Positions 19,566-30,821 of a DNA stretch of 64,000 bases are shown here, in pieces (positions within the stretch are counted from its first letter, which is position 1; every line of letters starts with the position of its first letter). The stretch comes from Serratia grimesii NBRC 13537 (GTDB lineage: Bacteria; Pseudomonadota; Gammaproteobacteria; Enterobacterales; Enterobacteriaceae): positions 186,001 through 250,000 of the forward strand of contig NZ_BCTT01000011.1 in assembly GCF_001590905.1 (NCBI RefSeq), written 5' to 3'. The position numbers were made by a program, and so were the translations under genes. The notes under the pieces are model-generated. The model made no database searches, had not been told where the DNA came from, and saw only the letters and a program-made list of their open reading frames with translations.

Positions 19566-19594
19566 AAAGTAATGCAAAATGTGTCAGCGGTCAA
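19566..19594 (-). promoter_or_regulatory. alx promoter
   Basis: On the minus strand TTGACC (19594-19589), a 17-bp spacer and TACTTT (19571-19566). Predicted transcription start is near 19559, immediately before the GCAAAGGGGAGTA box, which supports the leader as a true riboswitch start. Confidence 0.7.
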
Positions 19595-19605
19595 CGTTTA
19601 TTGCG

Positions 19606-20337
19606 TTACCCAGCCAGGGCTTTTTGGGCGCCCAGGCTGACGACAAACCCCTGTAACAGCAGCCGGCTGAACGGCGTATCGCTAACCTGCTGTTGCTTAA
19701 GCTGATACTCAGCTTGTTGTTCTGGGTACAGCTCGCCGAGCCAGCTCAGATACTGGTGCATCACTGCGCCGTTAAACTCTGGGTGGAACTGAGTCGTCAG
19801 CACGTGATCGCCATAGCTGAGGATCTGATAAGCATCCTGTTGCGAACGTGCCAGTACTACGGCACCGGCAGGGGGGGTTAATACGCTCTGCGAGTGGATC
19901 AGATTTGCCTTGAAGCGCGGTGGCAACATCGCCATCCGCCGGTCATTGGCGGCGGCAGGCAACAGCTCGATATCCAGCGTCCCGACCTCCATGCCCTGCG
20001 GGTGATAACCGACTTCCCCGCCAAGCGCGTAGGCCAGCAATTGGTGGCCATAACACGCGCCAAAAATAGGCAGCTTGATGAGCATAGCCTGGCGCAGCCA
20101 TTCGGCGGCCTGTTCGCTCCACGGCAGTTGCTCGGTGACCATCGCCGGTGAACCCGTGATCACCACGCCAGAGTAGCTTTGCGGTGGTAGAGGGTGTTCG
20201 CCTGCGGGGAGATGCACGATCTGCACGCGATCGGCGTCAATGTTTCCCTGTTGCAGAAACATACCGTCAAAATTGGCTTTTTCCAGGCGAATAGCGTCTG
20301 GTGCATCGCCAGTTTGCATCAGTAATAGTGGCTTCAT
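19606..20337 (-). CDS. class I glutamine amidotransferase-like protein
   Basis: 243 residues of the GATase1 family, similar to stand-alone GuaA-amidotransferase-like proteins. The catalytic triad is visible: nucleophile Cys in FGACYGHQLLAYALGG (near residue 97), and His and Glu in TTQFHPEFNG (near residues 180-182). The oxyanion strand VVITGSP is also present. The amide acceptor is unknown; family members include gamma-glutamyl hydrolases. Start ATG at 20337, seven bases after GGAGAA, one base after the ygjR stop, so the two genes are probably coupled. An in-frame ATG at 20349 lies inside ygjR. Confidence 0.88.
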   Translation of the reverse strand: MKPLLLMQTGDAPDAIRLEKANFDGMFLQQGNIDADRVQIVHLPAGEHPLPPQSYSGVVITGSPAMVTEQLPWSEQAAEWLRQAMLIKLPIFGACYGHQLLAYALGGEVGYHPQGMEVGTLDIELLPAAANDRRMAMLPPRFKANLIHSQSVLTPPAGAVVLARSQQDAYQILSYGDHVLTTQFHPEFNGAVMHQYLSWLGELYPEQQAEYQLKQQQVSDTPFSRLLLQGFVVSLGAQKALAG

Positions 20338-20338
20338 G

Positions 20339-21319
20339 TCATTCTCCATCGGCAGGAAACACGACGCCAGTCTGGCGGCGAATGTCGGTCAACAGGCGGG
20401 CGATAATTAACGAGTTTTCTAACCCCGGATGCTCCACCTGCCGTTTCTCCACCAGCTCGGCGAACACCTGTGCTTCATATAGCATGGTGTTAATGTGCTG
20501 CGGCTGGGTCAAATCCTGACGATGCCCACCGCGCGGCGTTAGCGCAACGCTCTGGCACTCCGAGATTTTCTCAATCACCAACGTGCCATCCTCACCCTGG
20601 ATCTCGCTGGGAATGTCCGAGTTGCTGACTTTGGAGTGGGAGATAGTTACGTCGAAATCACCGTAGTTGAGGCAGGCTGTGCCGTGAGCATCAACGCCGG
20701 TATCGAGCAAAGACGCGCTGGCCATGACCGACGTTGGCGCACCGAACAACGCTACGGCACTGGCGAGACAGTAATAGCCAATGTCCATGATCGAACCGTT
20801 GGAGAACTGCGGATTGAAGGTATTCGGGTTCTCTCCTGCCAGATAACGTGGATAGCGCGAAGAGTATTGGCAGTAATTGATAAAGGCTTTGCGTAGGCGG
20901 CCAATTTTCGGCAGCGCTTGCTGTAAAGCCAAGAAATTCGGCAGGTGAGCGCTTTTAAAGGCTTCGAACAACACTACCTGATTCTCGCGAGCACAGGCTA
21001 CCAACTTCTCGGCTTCGCGCAGATTGGATACCAGCGGCTTTTCGCAAATGACGTGTTTCTTATGGCTGAGGAACAGCAGCGACTGCTGGTAGTGCAGACT
21101 ATTAGGGCTGGCGATGTAAACCGCATCAATCCCGTCTGACTGGGCCAGTGCCTCGAGGGAATCGAAAAACGCATTGACGTGGTAGTTGGCACCAAACGCC
21201 TTAGCCTGTTCCAGCTTGCGCGAATAGACAGCGGTCAGCGTGAGTTTGCCACTCTCATGTGCGGCATCGATAAAGCGTTCCGTAATCCAGTTGGTACCAA
21301 CAACAGCAAAGCGAATCAT
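20339..21319 (-). CDS. ygjR: YgjR, Gfo/Idh/MocA-family oxidoreductase
   Basis: 326 residues. N-terminal Rossmann domain (IRFAVVGTNWITERFIDAA) and a C-terminal alpha/beta domain; the family lysine motif is HVICEKPLVSNL (near residue 93). These enzymes use NAD(P) to oxidise or reduce sugars and related compounds; the substrate of YgjR is unknown. The first family glycine motif is GTNWIT rather than GxGxxG, as in E. coli YgjR. The ATG at 21319 was chosen from this motif; a longer frame to 21463 overlaps ygjP. Followed with one-base spacing by the amidotransferase gene. Confidence 0.9.
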   Translation of the reverse strand: MIRFAVVGTNWITERFIDAAHESGKLTLTAVYSRKLEQAKAFGANYHVNAFFDSLEALAQSDGIDAVYIASPNSLHYQQSLLFLSHKKHVICEKPLVSNLREAEKLVACARENQVVLFEAFKSAHLPNFLALQQALPKIGRLRKAFINYCQYSSRYPRYLAGENPNTFNPQFSNGSIMDIGYYCLASAVALFGAPTSVMASASLLDTGVDAHGTACLNYGDFDVTISHSKVSNSDIPSEIQGEDGTLVIEKISECQSVALTPRGGHRQDLTQPQHINTMLYEAQVFAELVEKRQVEHPGLENSLIIARLLTDIRRQTGVVFPADGE

Positions 21320-21369
21320 AGATATCTCCGGTTCCCAGATGTTAGAAATCAGAGTATCACAGGGGCTCG

Positions 21370-21882
21370 TCAGGTATACAGATTGCCAAACACCGAGAGG
21401 TGGGTCAGATACAGTCGGGTATCGAACTCCAGTTGATGGTAATTGGGCTCCATATGGCAGCACAGGCTGTAGAAGGCTTTGTTATGGTCTTTTTCTTTCA
21501 GGTGTGCCAGCTCATGTACCACGATCATACGGAGAAACGGCTCTGGTGCTAATTTGAATACCGTCGCCACACGAATTTCCGCTTTGGCTTTCAACTTACC
21601 GCCCTGCACTCGGGAAATGGCGGTGTGCATACCGAGCGCGTGTTTCATCACCTGAATTTTACCGTCATAGGCGACTTTACTTAGCGGCTGAGCGTTGCGC
21701 AGGTATTGGTTTTTTAAATCGACGGTAAACTGATAAAGCGACTTGTCGGTGGTGCAGTCATGCACCTGCGGATAGCGCTGCAACAGCACATCCCCTAACC
21801 GTTGTTGGTCGATCAGCTGCTGCACCTGGCTTTGCAGATGTTCAGGGTAGCCCTGCAAGTAAGTCAGTTCGATTTCACGCAT
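21370..21882 (-). CDS. ygjP: YgjP, M48-like metallohydrolase (DUF45)
   Basis: 170 residues. The zinc-binding HExxH motif is in VVHELAHLKEKDHNKAFY (near residues 122-126) with a third histidine (DHNKAF). The DUF45 family is often associated with restriction systems; E. coli YgjP has been reported to act on UTP (UTP pyrophosphatase). Its start overlaps the higA stop by 8 bases, so it may be co-transcribed with the higBA pair. Confidence 0.9.
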   Translation of the reverse strand: MREIELTYLQGYPEHLQSQVQQLIDQQRLGDVLLQRYPQVHDCTTDKSLYQFTVDLKNQYLRNAQPLSKVAYDGKIQVMKHALGMHTAISRVQGGKLKAKAEIRVATVFKLAPEPFLRMIVVHELAHLKEKDHNKAFYSLCCHMEPNYHQLEFDTRLYLTHLSVFGNLYT

Positions 21883-22198
21883 GAGTAATATTACGCCCCA
21901 GTATTTCCATAATCGGACGCAGTCGCTCGCGCTGCATATTCGCCTGTCGGGCTTCCCAGCGATCGTGGGCCGCCTGCAGGTTTAGCCAAAAGTCTGCCGT
22001 GGTTTCAAAAAGATCGGCAAACAGGTTGGCCTCCGCAACGCTGAGACGGCGATGCCCATTGCATAAGCGGTTTACCGTGGCGCGAGTGACGCCCAAGACC
22101 TTGGCCAGATCCTCCTGGCCGATACCCAGCGGTGTTAAGTACTCTTCTTGCAGCACTTCCCCCACCGTAGTGGGTTTTCGGCTTGTGGTCTCTAACAT
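21875..22198 (-). CDS. higA: HigA-type antitoxin (XRE family)
   Basis: 107 residues with an N-terminal helix-turn-helix (GIGQEDLAKVLGVTRATVNR, LCNGHRRLS) and the HigA C-terminal part LFETTADFWLNLQAAHDRWE. Such antitoxins neutralise HigB and repress the operon by binding an operator palindrome; one is seen at 22533-22551. Order toxin then antitoxin, 14 bp apart, is the higBA arrangement. The 3' end overlaps ygjP by 8 bases. Confidence 0.92.
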   Translation of the reverse strand: MLETTSRKPTTVGEVLQEEYLTPLGIGQEDLAKVLGVTRATVNRLCNGHRRLSVAEANLFADLFETTADFWLNLQAAHDRWEARQANMQRERLRPIMEILGRNITHA

Positions 22199-22212
22199 AT
22201 ATTCTCCAATGC

Positions 22213-22503
22213 CTAGGTATCTTGATGTGGGTCCAGGTAAATCTGCTCGGCGGCATCATTGCGCCAGCGGAACATTAAGCGCCATTGAATATTAACCCGC
22301 ATACTGGACCAACCTTGAAAGGTGCCGGACAGGCGTTTGTAGTAATTGCCGGTCGGATTATGTAAATCACACTCTTTTTCAGCGGCGGCCAGCATATCGA
22401 GTTTTCTGGCTAGTTGGCGTTCAATGGTCGAAGGAATCAAACGATCGTGTCGACCCTCCTGATAGAATTGCGCCAAATATTTGTCTCGGAAAGACGAAAT
22501 CAT
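22213..22503 (-). CDS. higB: HigB-type toxin (RelE/ParE fold mRNA endonuclease)
   Basis: 96 residues. HigB toxins cut mRNA at the ribosome. Family marks: MISSFRDKYLAQFYQEG, LARKLDMLAAAE, the core YKRLSGTFQGWSSMRVNIQW and RLMFRWRNDAAEQIYLDPHQ. The ATG at 22503 follows GGGGAAGGA closely; an ATG at 22515 lacks a site. All usual core residues appear intact, so the pair looks functional. Confidence 0.92.
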   Translation of the reverse strand: MISSFRDKYLAQFYQEGRHDRLIPSTIERQLARKLDMLAAAEKECDLHNPTGNYYKRLSGTFQGWSSMRVNIQWRLMFRWRNDAAEQIYLDPHQDT

Positions 22504-22532
22504 TTCCTTCCCCATTCCATTGGGACAATGAG

Positions 22533-22551
22533 TGTAACATTTAAAGTTACA
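22533..22551. promoter_or_regulatory. palindromic operator candidate of higBA
   Basis: TGTAAC-N7-GTTACA (TGTAACATTTAAAGTTACA) 30 bp upstream of the higB start; the centre is AT-rich. Position and symmetry fit autorepression by HigA. Confidence 0.5.
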
Positions 22552-22733
22552 TTGTGTCGGATTAAAAATTGCTCAATGCAGATTAAGCGAAAGGAATGCT
22601 ATAGCTATCAGCGGCGAAAAGCGGGTTTGGCTTTCCGGTATGCGAGTGAATGCGCAATTTATCCGAAAAAACATTTTACTGCTGGACGTTTTTAGGGGAT
22701 AAACAGCCCAAATTTTATCAGTCAGGAGGGGCA

Positions 22734-23873
22734 ATGAGCCAACTCGATCTGGGAACACAGCAACTTGAGCTGGAACGTTATCCCCAACAGGAAGAATCCA
22801 CCCAATTGCAGGCGTGGGAAGCGGCGGACGAATATCTGCTGCAACAGCTTGAAAATGTAAACATCGACGGTCGTCCGGTGCTGATTTTCAACGACAACTT
22901 TGGCACGCTGGCCTGTGCGTTGCACAGCCATCAGCCATATAGCATCAGCGATTCATACATGAGCCAGCTGGCCACGCGCCATAACCTCAAGCTCAATGAG
23001 CTGGATCCAGAGCAGGTTACGCTGTTGGACAGCCTAGCAGAACTGCCGGCGTCACCGGCGGTGGTATTGATCCGTATTCCTAAGGCACTGGCGTTGCTAG
23101 AACAGCAACTGCGTGCGCTGCGCGATGTGGTGGCACCGGACACGGTAATCATCGCTGGTGCTAAGGCGCGTGATGTACACACCTCGACCATGCAGCTGTT
23201 TGAAAAGGTGCTTGGTCCGACCCGCACTAGCCTGGCCTGGAAGAAAGCGCGATTGATCTACTGTGAAGTGGCAGACATCGTGCCGCCAGCCGCTCCGGAA
23301 ACCACCAACTGGGTGCTGGACGGCACGGATTGGATTATCCACAACCACGCTAACGTGTTCTCACGTAGCAACCTGGATATTGGCGCGCGCCTGTTCCTGG
23401 ATCACCTGCCGCATGACCTTGAAGGCCATATCATCGATCTCGGCTGTGGTAACGGCATTATCGGCATGGCTGCCTTGATGCAGAACCCGCAAGCGCAGGT
23501 GACCTTTGCTGATGAGTCCTATATGGCGGTAGCTTCCAGTGAGCGAAACGTGGAGCACAACCTGCCGCAGGATTTGGATCGTTGTCAGTTTGAAGTGAAC
23601 AACTCGCTGGCGGGGATTGAACGTGAAAGCGTGCGTGCAGTGCTGTGTAATCCGCCGTTCCACCAACAACATGCGATCACCGATCACACAGCCTGGCAAA
23701 TGTTCTGTGATGCCAAGCGTTGCCTGCAGGTGGGCGGCGAGCTGCGTATTGTCGGTAACCGCCATCTGGATTATCACCAGAAACTCAAACGTTTGTTCGG
23801 CAATTGCACCCTGATAGCCTCTAACAAGAAGTTCGTGATCTTGAAAGCGGTGAAGTCCGGCGCACGTTACTGA
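22734..23873 (+). CDS. rlmG: RlmG, 23S rRNA (guanine-1835 N2) methyltransferase
   Basis: 379 residues with two related Rossmann-like halves, as in RsmC/RlmG. The C-terminal half carries the SAM motif [16 protein letters not shown] and the catalytic NPPF motif ([20 protein letters not shown]), typical of N2-guanine methylation. E. coli RlmG (YgjO) modifies G1835 of 23S rRNA. The ATG at 22734 follows CAGGAGGGG; a longer frame from 22650 has no ribosome site. Convergent with fadH. Confidence 0.94.
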   Translation: MSQLDLGTQQLELERYPQQEESTQLQAWEAADEYLLQQLENVNIDGRPVLIFNDNFGTLACALHSHQPYSISDSYMSQLATRHNLKLNELDPEQVTLLDSLAELPASPAVVLIRIPKALALLEQQLRALRDVVAPDTVIIAGAKARDVHTSTMQLFEKVLGPTRTSLAWKKARLIYCEVADIVPPAAPETTNWVLDGTDWIIHNHANVFSRSNLDIGARLFLDHLPHDLEGHIIDLGCGNGIIGMAALMQNPQAQVTFADESYMAVASSERNVEHNLPQDLDRCQFEVNNSLAGIERESVRAVLCNPPFHQQHAITDHTAWQMFCDAKRCLQVGGELRIVGNRHLDYHQKLKRLFGNCTLIASNKKFVILKAVKSGARY

Positions 23874-23880
23874 GTTGATG

Positions 23881-23909
23881 AAGGGGCGCAGTGAATGTGC
23901 CCCTTATTA
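23881..23909. terminator. bidirectional terminator between rlmG and fadH
   Basis: Stem AAGGGGC(GCA) / (TGT)GCCCCTT at 23881-23890 and 23896-23905, loop GTGAA, then TTATTATTG. It separates the convergent ends of rlmG and fadH. Confidence 0.65.
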
Positions 23910-23915
23910 TTGTCA

Positions 23916-26286
<2,371 letters not shown>

Positions 26287-27906
26287 ATGGCTCATTTTGC
26301 GCAGTCCCCCCATTTTGTTTTACACCAACTGATCTGCCAGTTTGCTGACGGCGAAACGCTGTTCGGCCCATTGGATCTGACTTTCGATCAACAGCATTGC
26401 GGCCTGGTTGGGCGCAACGGCGTCGGCAAAACTCGGCTGCTGCGCCTGATAGCGGGGCTAGATCAGCCCGGCGGCGGGCATGTTGAATCTCATGCTTCAT
26501 TGGCCTATGTGGCACAGCAGCCAGAAATTTCATCGGACACCACGTTAGCGGAGCTGCTGGGCTACGGTGAGACGTTCGCCGCGCTGGCCCGTATCGAGCT
26601 GGGGCGACCACTGGCGGACGATATAGATCGTCTTGAAGGGCAGTGGGATCTGAATGATCGTCTGCAGATCGCTTTCACCGCTGCTGGGTTGCCAGCGTTC
26701 GATCCACAACGACCGGCACATGATTTGAGCGGCGGAGAGCGCATGCGTGCTGCATTGTGTGGCGCGATGCTGGGCGATGCGGACTTCTTGTTGCTGGACG
26801 AACCGACCAACCATCTCGATGCCTGGGGGCGTGATTGGCTCTATCAGCAACTAGCAAGTTGGCGCGGTGGTTTGCTGGTTGCCAGCCACGATCGACAACT
26901 GCTGGCACGCATGCAGCACATCGTTGAACTGACGCCCGACACATTACTCAGCTATGGGGGTAACTATGATGATTATCGCCGTCAGCGTGATTTGGAGCAG
27001 CAGGCGGCGCGTGCCGGGTTGGAGCATGCGCGGCAGGAGCGGCGTCGCATCCGTGCCCGACAACAGAAAGAACACGACATCAGCCAGCGGCGTTCTGCGC
27101 AGACGCTGAAAACGGTTGATACGCTGAATATTGCCTCCTTTGAACGTGTGGCCTACAAGGGAGCTGCCAAAGAAAGTCTCGGTACGCTGCGTAAGCAGCA
27201 TCATGATCAGAAGACCAGTCTCGACGCCGCTGTGCGTGAGGCATACCAACGGATAGATGAAGATAACCCGGTGATGTTGACGCTACCGGGGAGTGCCGTG
27301 GCGGCGGGTAAACAGGTGTTAGTACTTGAACAACTGCAACTGCCTTTTATTGCTATGCCACCGTTGGACTTGCGCCTCGACGGCCCTATGCGTGTCGCAC
27401 TGACCGGCCCGAATGGCTGCGGTAAATCCACGTTACTGAAGGTGATTGTGGGCCAATTGGTGGCCGATTCCGGCCGGTGCCACTGTCCGTTGTCAACGGC
27501 TTACCTCGATCAAAATCTTTCACAGTTCGATCTGTCGCTGTCGGTCGTCGAGCACCTTGGCTTGCAGGATTCGCCGCTCAATGAGGGCACGGTTCGCAGC
27601 CAGTTGGCGCAGTTGCAACTACATGCAGAACGTGTGCTGTTGCCCTTGGCAGCACTAAGTGGGGGAGAGCGTTTGAAGGCGGCGCTTGCCTGTATGCTGT
27701 GGCGGCAGGAGCCAGCGCAATTGCTGATGCTGGATGAACCGACTAACCACCTGGATTTGGCTTCCTCATTGGCGATTGAGCGCGCGTTGGTCGATTTCCC
27801 TGGCGCCATGCTGGTGGTATCGCATGATGAGGCGTTTTTGCAGGCGTTAAAATTAACCCACCGCTTACAGTGGCAGGAAGGAAAGTGGCAACTTCAAGTC
27901 TGGTGA
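26287..27906 (+). CDS. ABC-F family ATPase (translation-factor-like)
   Basis: 539 residues with two ABC ATPase domains and no membrane segment. First domain: Walker A GRNGVGKT, signature LSGGERMRAAL, Walker B FLLLDEPTNHLD. Second: GPNGCGKS, LSGGERLKAAL, LLMLDEPTNHLD. The basic interdomain linker (about residues 225-275, ending near ERRRIRARQQKEHDISQRR) is typical of ABC-F proteins, which act on ribosomes. It does not look like Uup, EttA, YbiT or YheS, so it is probably a fifth paralogue of unknown role. Start at ATG 26287 after AGGAG. Single gene with terminator. Confidence 0.88.
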   Translation: MAHFAQSPHFVLHQLICQFADGETLFGPLDLTFDQQHCGLVGRNGVGKTRLLRLIAGLDQPGGGHVESHASLAYVAQQPEISSDTTLAELLGYGETFAALARIELGRPLADDIDRLEGQWDLNDRLQIAFTAAGLPAFDPQRPAHDLSGGERMRAALCGAMLGDADFLLLDEPTNHLDAWGRDWLYQQLASWRGGLLVASHDRQLLARMQHIVELTPDTLLSYGGNYDDYRRQRDLEQQAARAGLEHARQERRRIRARQQKEHDISQRRSAQTLKTVDTLNIASFERVAYKGAAKESLGTLRKQHHDQKTSLDAAVREAYQRIDEDNPVMLTLPGSAVAAGKQVLVLEQLQLPFIAMPPLDLRLDGPMRVALTGPNGCGKSTLLKVIVGQLVADSGRCHCPLSTAYLDQNLSQFDLSLSVVEHLGLQDSPLNEGTVRSQLAQLQLHAERVLLPLAALSGGERLKAALACMLWRQEPAQLLMLDEPTNHLDLASSLAIERALVDFPGAMLVVSHDEAFLQALKLTHRLQWQEGKWQLQVW

Positions 27907-27928
27907 TAAACGTCAATTGAATGTGCAG

Positions 27929-27952
27929 AGCGGCCTTAGGGGCCGCTTTTTT
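27929..27952 (+). terminator. terminator after the ABC-F gene
   Basis: Stem AGCGGCC / GGCCGCT (27929-27935, 27941-27947), loop TTAGG, followed by six T. Confidence 0.9.
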
Positions 27953-27955
27953 GTA

Positions 27956-29422
27956 TCAGGGATTGATGCATTCCAGCAGTTGGGCAAAGGCGGCTGCCAT
28001 CTGTTCTTCCGGCACGCAGGCGAAGCCCATTAACAGACCACGGCGATGGTTGGGCAGCATGTAATAACGCGAAAGCGGTCGCACCAGCACGCCGCGTGCG
28101 TTAGCAGCGGCGGCGATCGCCACATCGTCAGCTTCGTCTGGCAGATTAAGGATCAGATGCAACCCGGCGTTGTTGTTGAATTCGCTGAGCGCCTGCTTAC
28201 CCAAATGCTGTTCGATCAATGCGGTTAAAAATGCCCGACGTCGAGCGTAAAGCAGTCGCATGCGGCGGATATGCGCCGTGTAATGACCTTCCTGAATAAA
28301 TTGCGCTAATGCGGTTTGGATCAGCAAGTGCCCCCCACGATACAGTTCGGCATGAGCCGTTTTCAGTGCCGCCATCAACGGTTTTGGCAATACCACGTAT
28401 CCCAACCTTAGCGCGGGGTAGAGCGTTTTACTGAAGGTGCCGATGTAGATTACCGGTGCGTCGGCTTCCAGCCCTTGCAGCGCCGGTATCGGCTGGCCGG
28501 AGAAACGGAATTCACTGTCGTAGTCGTCTTCAACAATCCAACTGCCGCCGTTGCGTGCGAGTGCCAACAGCCGTTGCCGCCGCGCCAGACTCATCACGGA
28601 GCCCAGCGGATACTGGTGCGAGGGCGTAACGAAAATCAGCCGTGGTGCGCCAGTGGGTTTTTCCGGCGGCACCATACCGGCTTCATCAACCTCTAGCGGG
28701 CAGATATTCACGTCGTTCATCCGCAGGATATTGCGGATCCCCCAGTAACCCGGCTCTTCAATCCACGCATCGTCACCCGGATTGCACAACATGCGTGTCA
28801 CCAGATCTATCGCCTGATGAATACCCTCTGTGATCAGAATTTGCTCCGGAGAACAGCGGACCGAGCGTGCTACCCGCAAATAATCCACCAGCGCATGTTG
28901 CAGCTCCGGGCTACCGCCCTGATTGCTGTAAGTCAGTCGCTGTGGTGCAGGACGACGACTAATGCGTGCCTGGATTTTGCTGAATAACTGGTGTGGAAAG
29001 GCGTTAACGTCGGGTACGCCGGGAATAAACGCGCCCCATTGTTTTGGGCTGGCACTGGCGTGGTGCAAGAGGGTAGTACCGCGCGCTGACAGTTCAATAC
29101 GTCGTTGTTCCCCGTCACTGCCCGTCGGCGCACTGGTAGTGGATAAACAACTATCCGGTACGGTTTCGGCGACGAATGTGCCACTTCCGGCACGAGCCAG
29201 AACATATCCTTCTGCCAGGAGTTGTTCATAAACGGTTAATACAGTGTTACGAGAAAGGCTGAGTTCCTGCGCCAAATCCCGTGAGGCAGGCAGCCGGCTG
29301 GAGGGCGGCAGGCTGCCGTCCAAAATACTGGTGCGGATCGCGTTATATAGCCGTTTATGCAGCTTATCTTCAGGTTGTTCGCCAAGACGTTGCAATAACA
29401 GATCACCACTCAGTGAGCGCAA
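27956..29422 (-). CDS. MocR/GabR-type PLP-dependent transcriptional regulator
   Basis: 488 residues: GntR winged HTH (about residues 18-85; RLPASRDLAQELSLSRNTVL, TVYEQLLAEGYVLARAGSGT) joined to a class I aminotransferase-like domain with the PLP lysine in IGTFSKTLYPALRLGY and the DDYDSEFR motif. GabR-type proteins sense PLP with GABA and activate gabT/gabD, the genes transcribed divergently here. The start is TTG at 29422, with AAGGG about seven bases upstream and a stop codon just before it in frame. Probable activator of the adjacent operon. Confidence 0.9.
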   Translation of the reverse strand: MRSLSGDLLLQRLGEQPEDKLHKRLYNAIRTSILDGSLPPSSRLPASRDLAQELSLSRNTVLTVYEQLLAEGYVLARAGSGTFVAETVPDSCLSTTSAPTGSDGEQRRIELSARGTTLLHHASASPKQWGAFIPGVPDVNAFPHQLFSKIQARISRRPAPQRLTYSNQGGSPELQHALVDYLRVARSVRCSPEQILITEGIHQAIDLVTRMLCNPGDDAWIEEPGYWGIRNILRMNDVNICPLEVDEAGMVPPEKPTGAPRLIFVTPSHQYPLGSVMSLARRQRLLALARNGGSWIVEDDYDSEFRFSGQPIPALQGLEADAPVIYIGTFSKTLYPALRLGYVVLPKPLMAALKTAHAELYRGGHLLIQTALAQFIQEGHYTAHIRRMRLLYARRRAFLTALIEQHLGKQALSEFNNNAGLHLILNLPDEADDVAIAAAANARGVLVRPLSRYYMLPNHRRGLLMGFACVPEEQMAAAFAQLLECINP

Positions 29423-29493
29423 TTGGATCCCTTAATTAATCGTAACTGGCTCTCGATTATAGGGCCACATCCTGTGTAAATAAACGTCATTGT

Positions 29494-29507
29494 TTCACGA
29501 ATGTGAA
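29494..29507. promoter_or_regulatory. palindrome upstream of gabT
   Basis: TTCACGAATGTGAA (TTCAC-N4-GTGAA), inside a longer symmetry GTTTC...GAAAC at 29492-29513, lies 36 bp upstream of the aminotransferase start. It might bind a regulator; it does not match a consensus I know. Confidence 0.3.
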
Positions 29508-29543
29508 CGAAACGTACAACAGGCATCGACCGGAGAGAACAAC

Positions 29544-30809
29544 ATGAAAAACGCAGAATTGAATCAACGTCGTCAGGATGCCACTCCGCGTGGGGTAGGT
29601 GTGATGTGTGGTTTTTACGCTGAGCGTGCAGAAAACGCCACGCTGTGGGATGTCGAAGGCAATGAAGTTATCGATTTCGCCTCTGGTATTGCCGTATTGA
29701 ATACCGGGCACCGTCACCCGAAAGTGATCGCCGCGATTGAAAAGCAACTGAAGGCGTTTACTCATACCGCTTACCAAATTGTTCCTTACGAAAGCTACGT
29801 AACGCTGGCGGAACGTATCAACCAATGTGCGCCGATCGAAGGTCCATGCAAAACCGCGTTCTTCACCACCGGTGCTGAAGCGGTAGAAAACGCCGTCAAA
29901 ATTGCGCGTGCTCATACGGGGCGTCCGGGGCTGATCACCTTTGGTGGCGGTTTCCATGGACGTACCTACATGACCATGGCGCTGACCGGAAAAGTGGCAC
30001 CTTACAAGTTGGGCTTCGGACCATTCCCGGGTTCAGTGTTCCACGGGCAGTACCCGAATGCGTTGTATGGCGTGACCACTGAAGATGCGATGAACAGCCT
30101 GGAACGTATTTTTAAAGCGGATATTGATCCTAAGCAGGTCGCCGCTATCGTGCTGGAACCGGTGCAGGGGGAGGGCGGTTTCAATATCGCACCCGCCGAG
30201 TTTATGCAGGCGTTACGTACCTTGTGCGACGAGCACGGTATTTTGCTGATTGCTGACGAAGTGCAGACCGGTTTTGCTCGTACCGGCAAGCTGTTTGCAA
30301 TGGATCATTACAGCGTAAAACCCGATCTGATCACCATGGCAAAAAGTCTGGCAGGTGGCATGCCGCTGTCTGCCGTGGCAGGTCGTGCCGAAGTGATGGA
30401 CGCCCCAGCTCCGGGCGGGTTGGGCGGCACCTATGCCGGCAACCCACTGGCGGTAGCGGCTGCACTGGCAGTGCTGGACGTGATTGAAGAAGAGCAGCTG
30501 TGCCAACGTTCGCAACGCCTAGGCCAACATCTGGTAGAAGTGTTGCAGCAGGCGCGTCAGACCAGCCCGGCGATTGCAGATATTCGTGCACAGGGTTCGA
30601 TGGTGGCGGTGGAGTTCAATGATCCGGCGACCGGTAAGCCATCAGCGGAAATTACCCGTCAGGTACAACAGAAAGCATTGGCAGAAGGTCTGCTGTTGCT
30701 GAGCTGTGGTGTGAACGGCAATGTGATCCGCTTCCTGTATCCGCTGACCATTCCTGAGGACCAGTTCACCAAAGCGCTGGGCATTCTTTCTCGCGCACTG
30801 GCTCAATAA
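29544..30809 (+). CDS. gabT: 4-aminobutyrate aminotransferase (PuuE/GabT type)
   Basis: 421 residues, class III PLP aminotransferase. Transfers the amino group of GABA to 2-oxoglutarate, giving succinate semialdehyde, the substrate of the next gene. The PLP lysine is Lys267 in MAKSLAGGMPL; IADEVQTGFARTGKLFAMDH holds the PLP aspartate, and GGLGGTYAGNPLAVAAA is the dimer loop. In the N-terminal region (RQDATPRGVGVMCGF, AENATLWDVEGNE) it is closer to E. coli PuuE than to GabT as remembered. Start ATG at 29544 after GGAGAG. First gene of a three-gene operon. Confidence 0.92.
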   Translation: MKNAELNQRRQDATPRGVGVMCGFYAERAENATLWDVEGNEVIDFASGIAVLNTGHRHPKVIAAIEKQLKAFTHTAYQIVPYESYVTLAERINQCAPIEGPCKTAFFTTGAEAVENAVKIARAHTGRPGLITFGGGFHGRTYMTMALTGKVAPYKLGFGPFPGSVFHGQYPNALYGVTTEDAMNSLERIFKADIDPKQVAAIVLEPVQGEGGFNIAPAEFMQALRTLCDEHGILLIADEVQTGFARTGKLFAMDHYSVKPDLITMAKSLAGGMPLSAVAGRAEVMDAPAPGGLGGTYAGNPLAVAAALAVLDVIEEEQLCQRSQRLGQHLVEVLQQARQTSPAIADIRAQGSMVAVEFNDPATGKPSAEITRQVQQKALAEGLLLLSCGVNGNVIRFLYPLTIPEDQFTKALGILSRALAQ

Positions 30810-30821
30810 GGAGTGGCTGCT

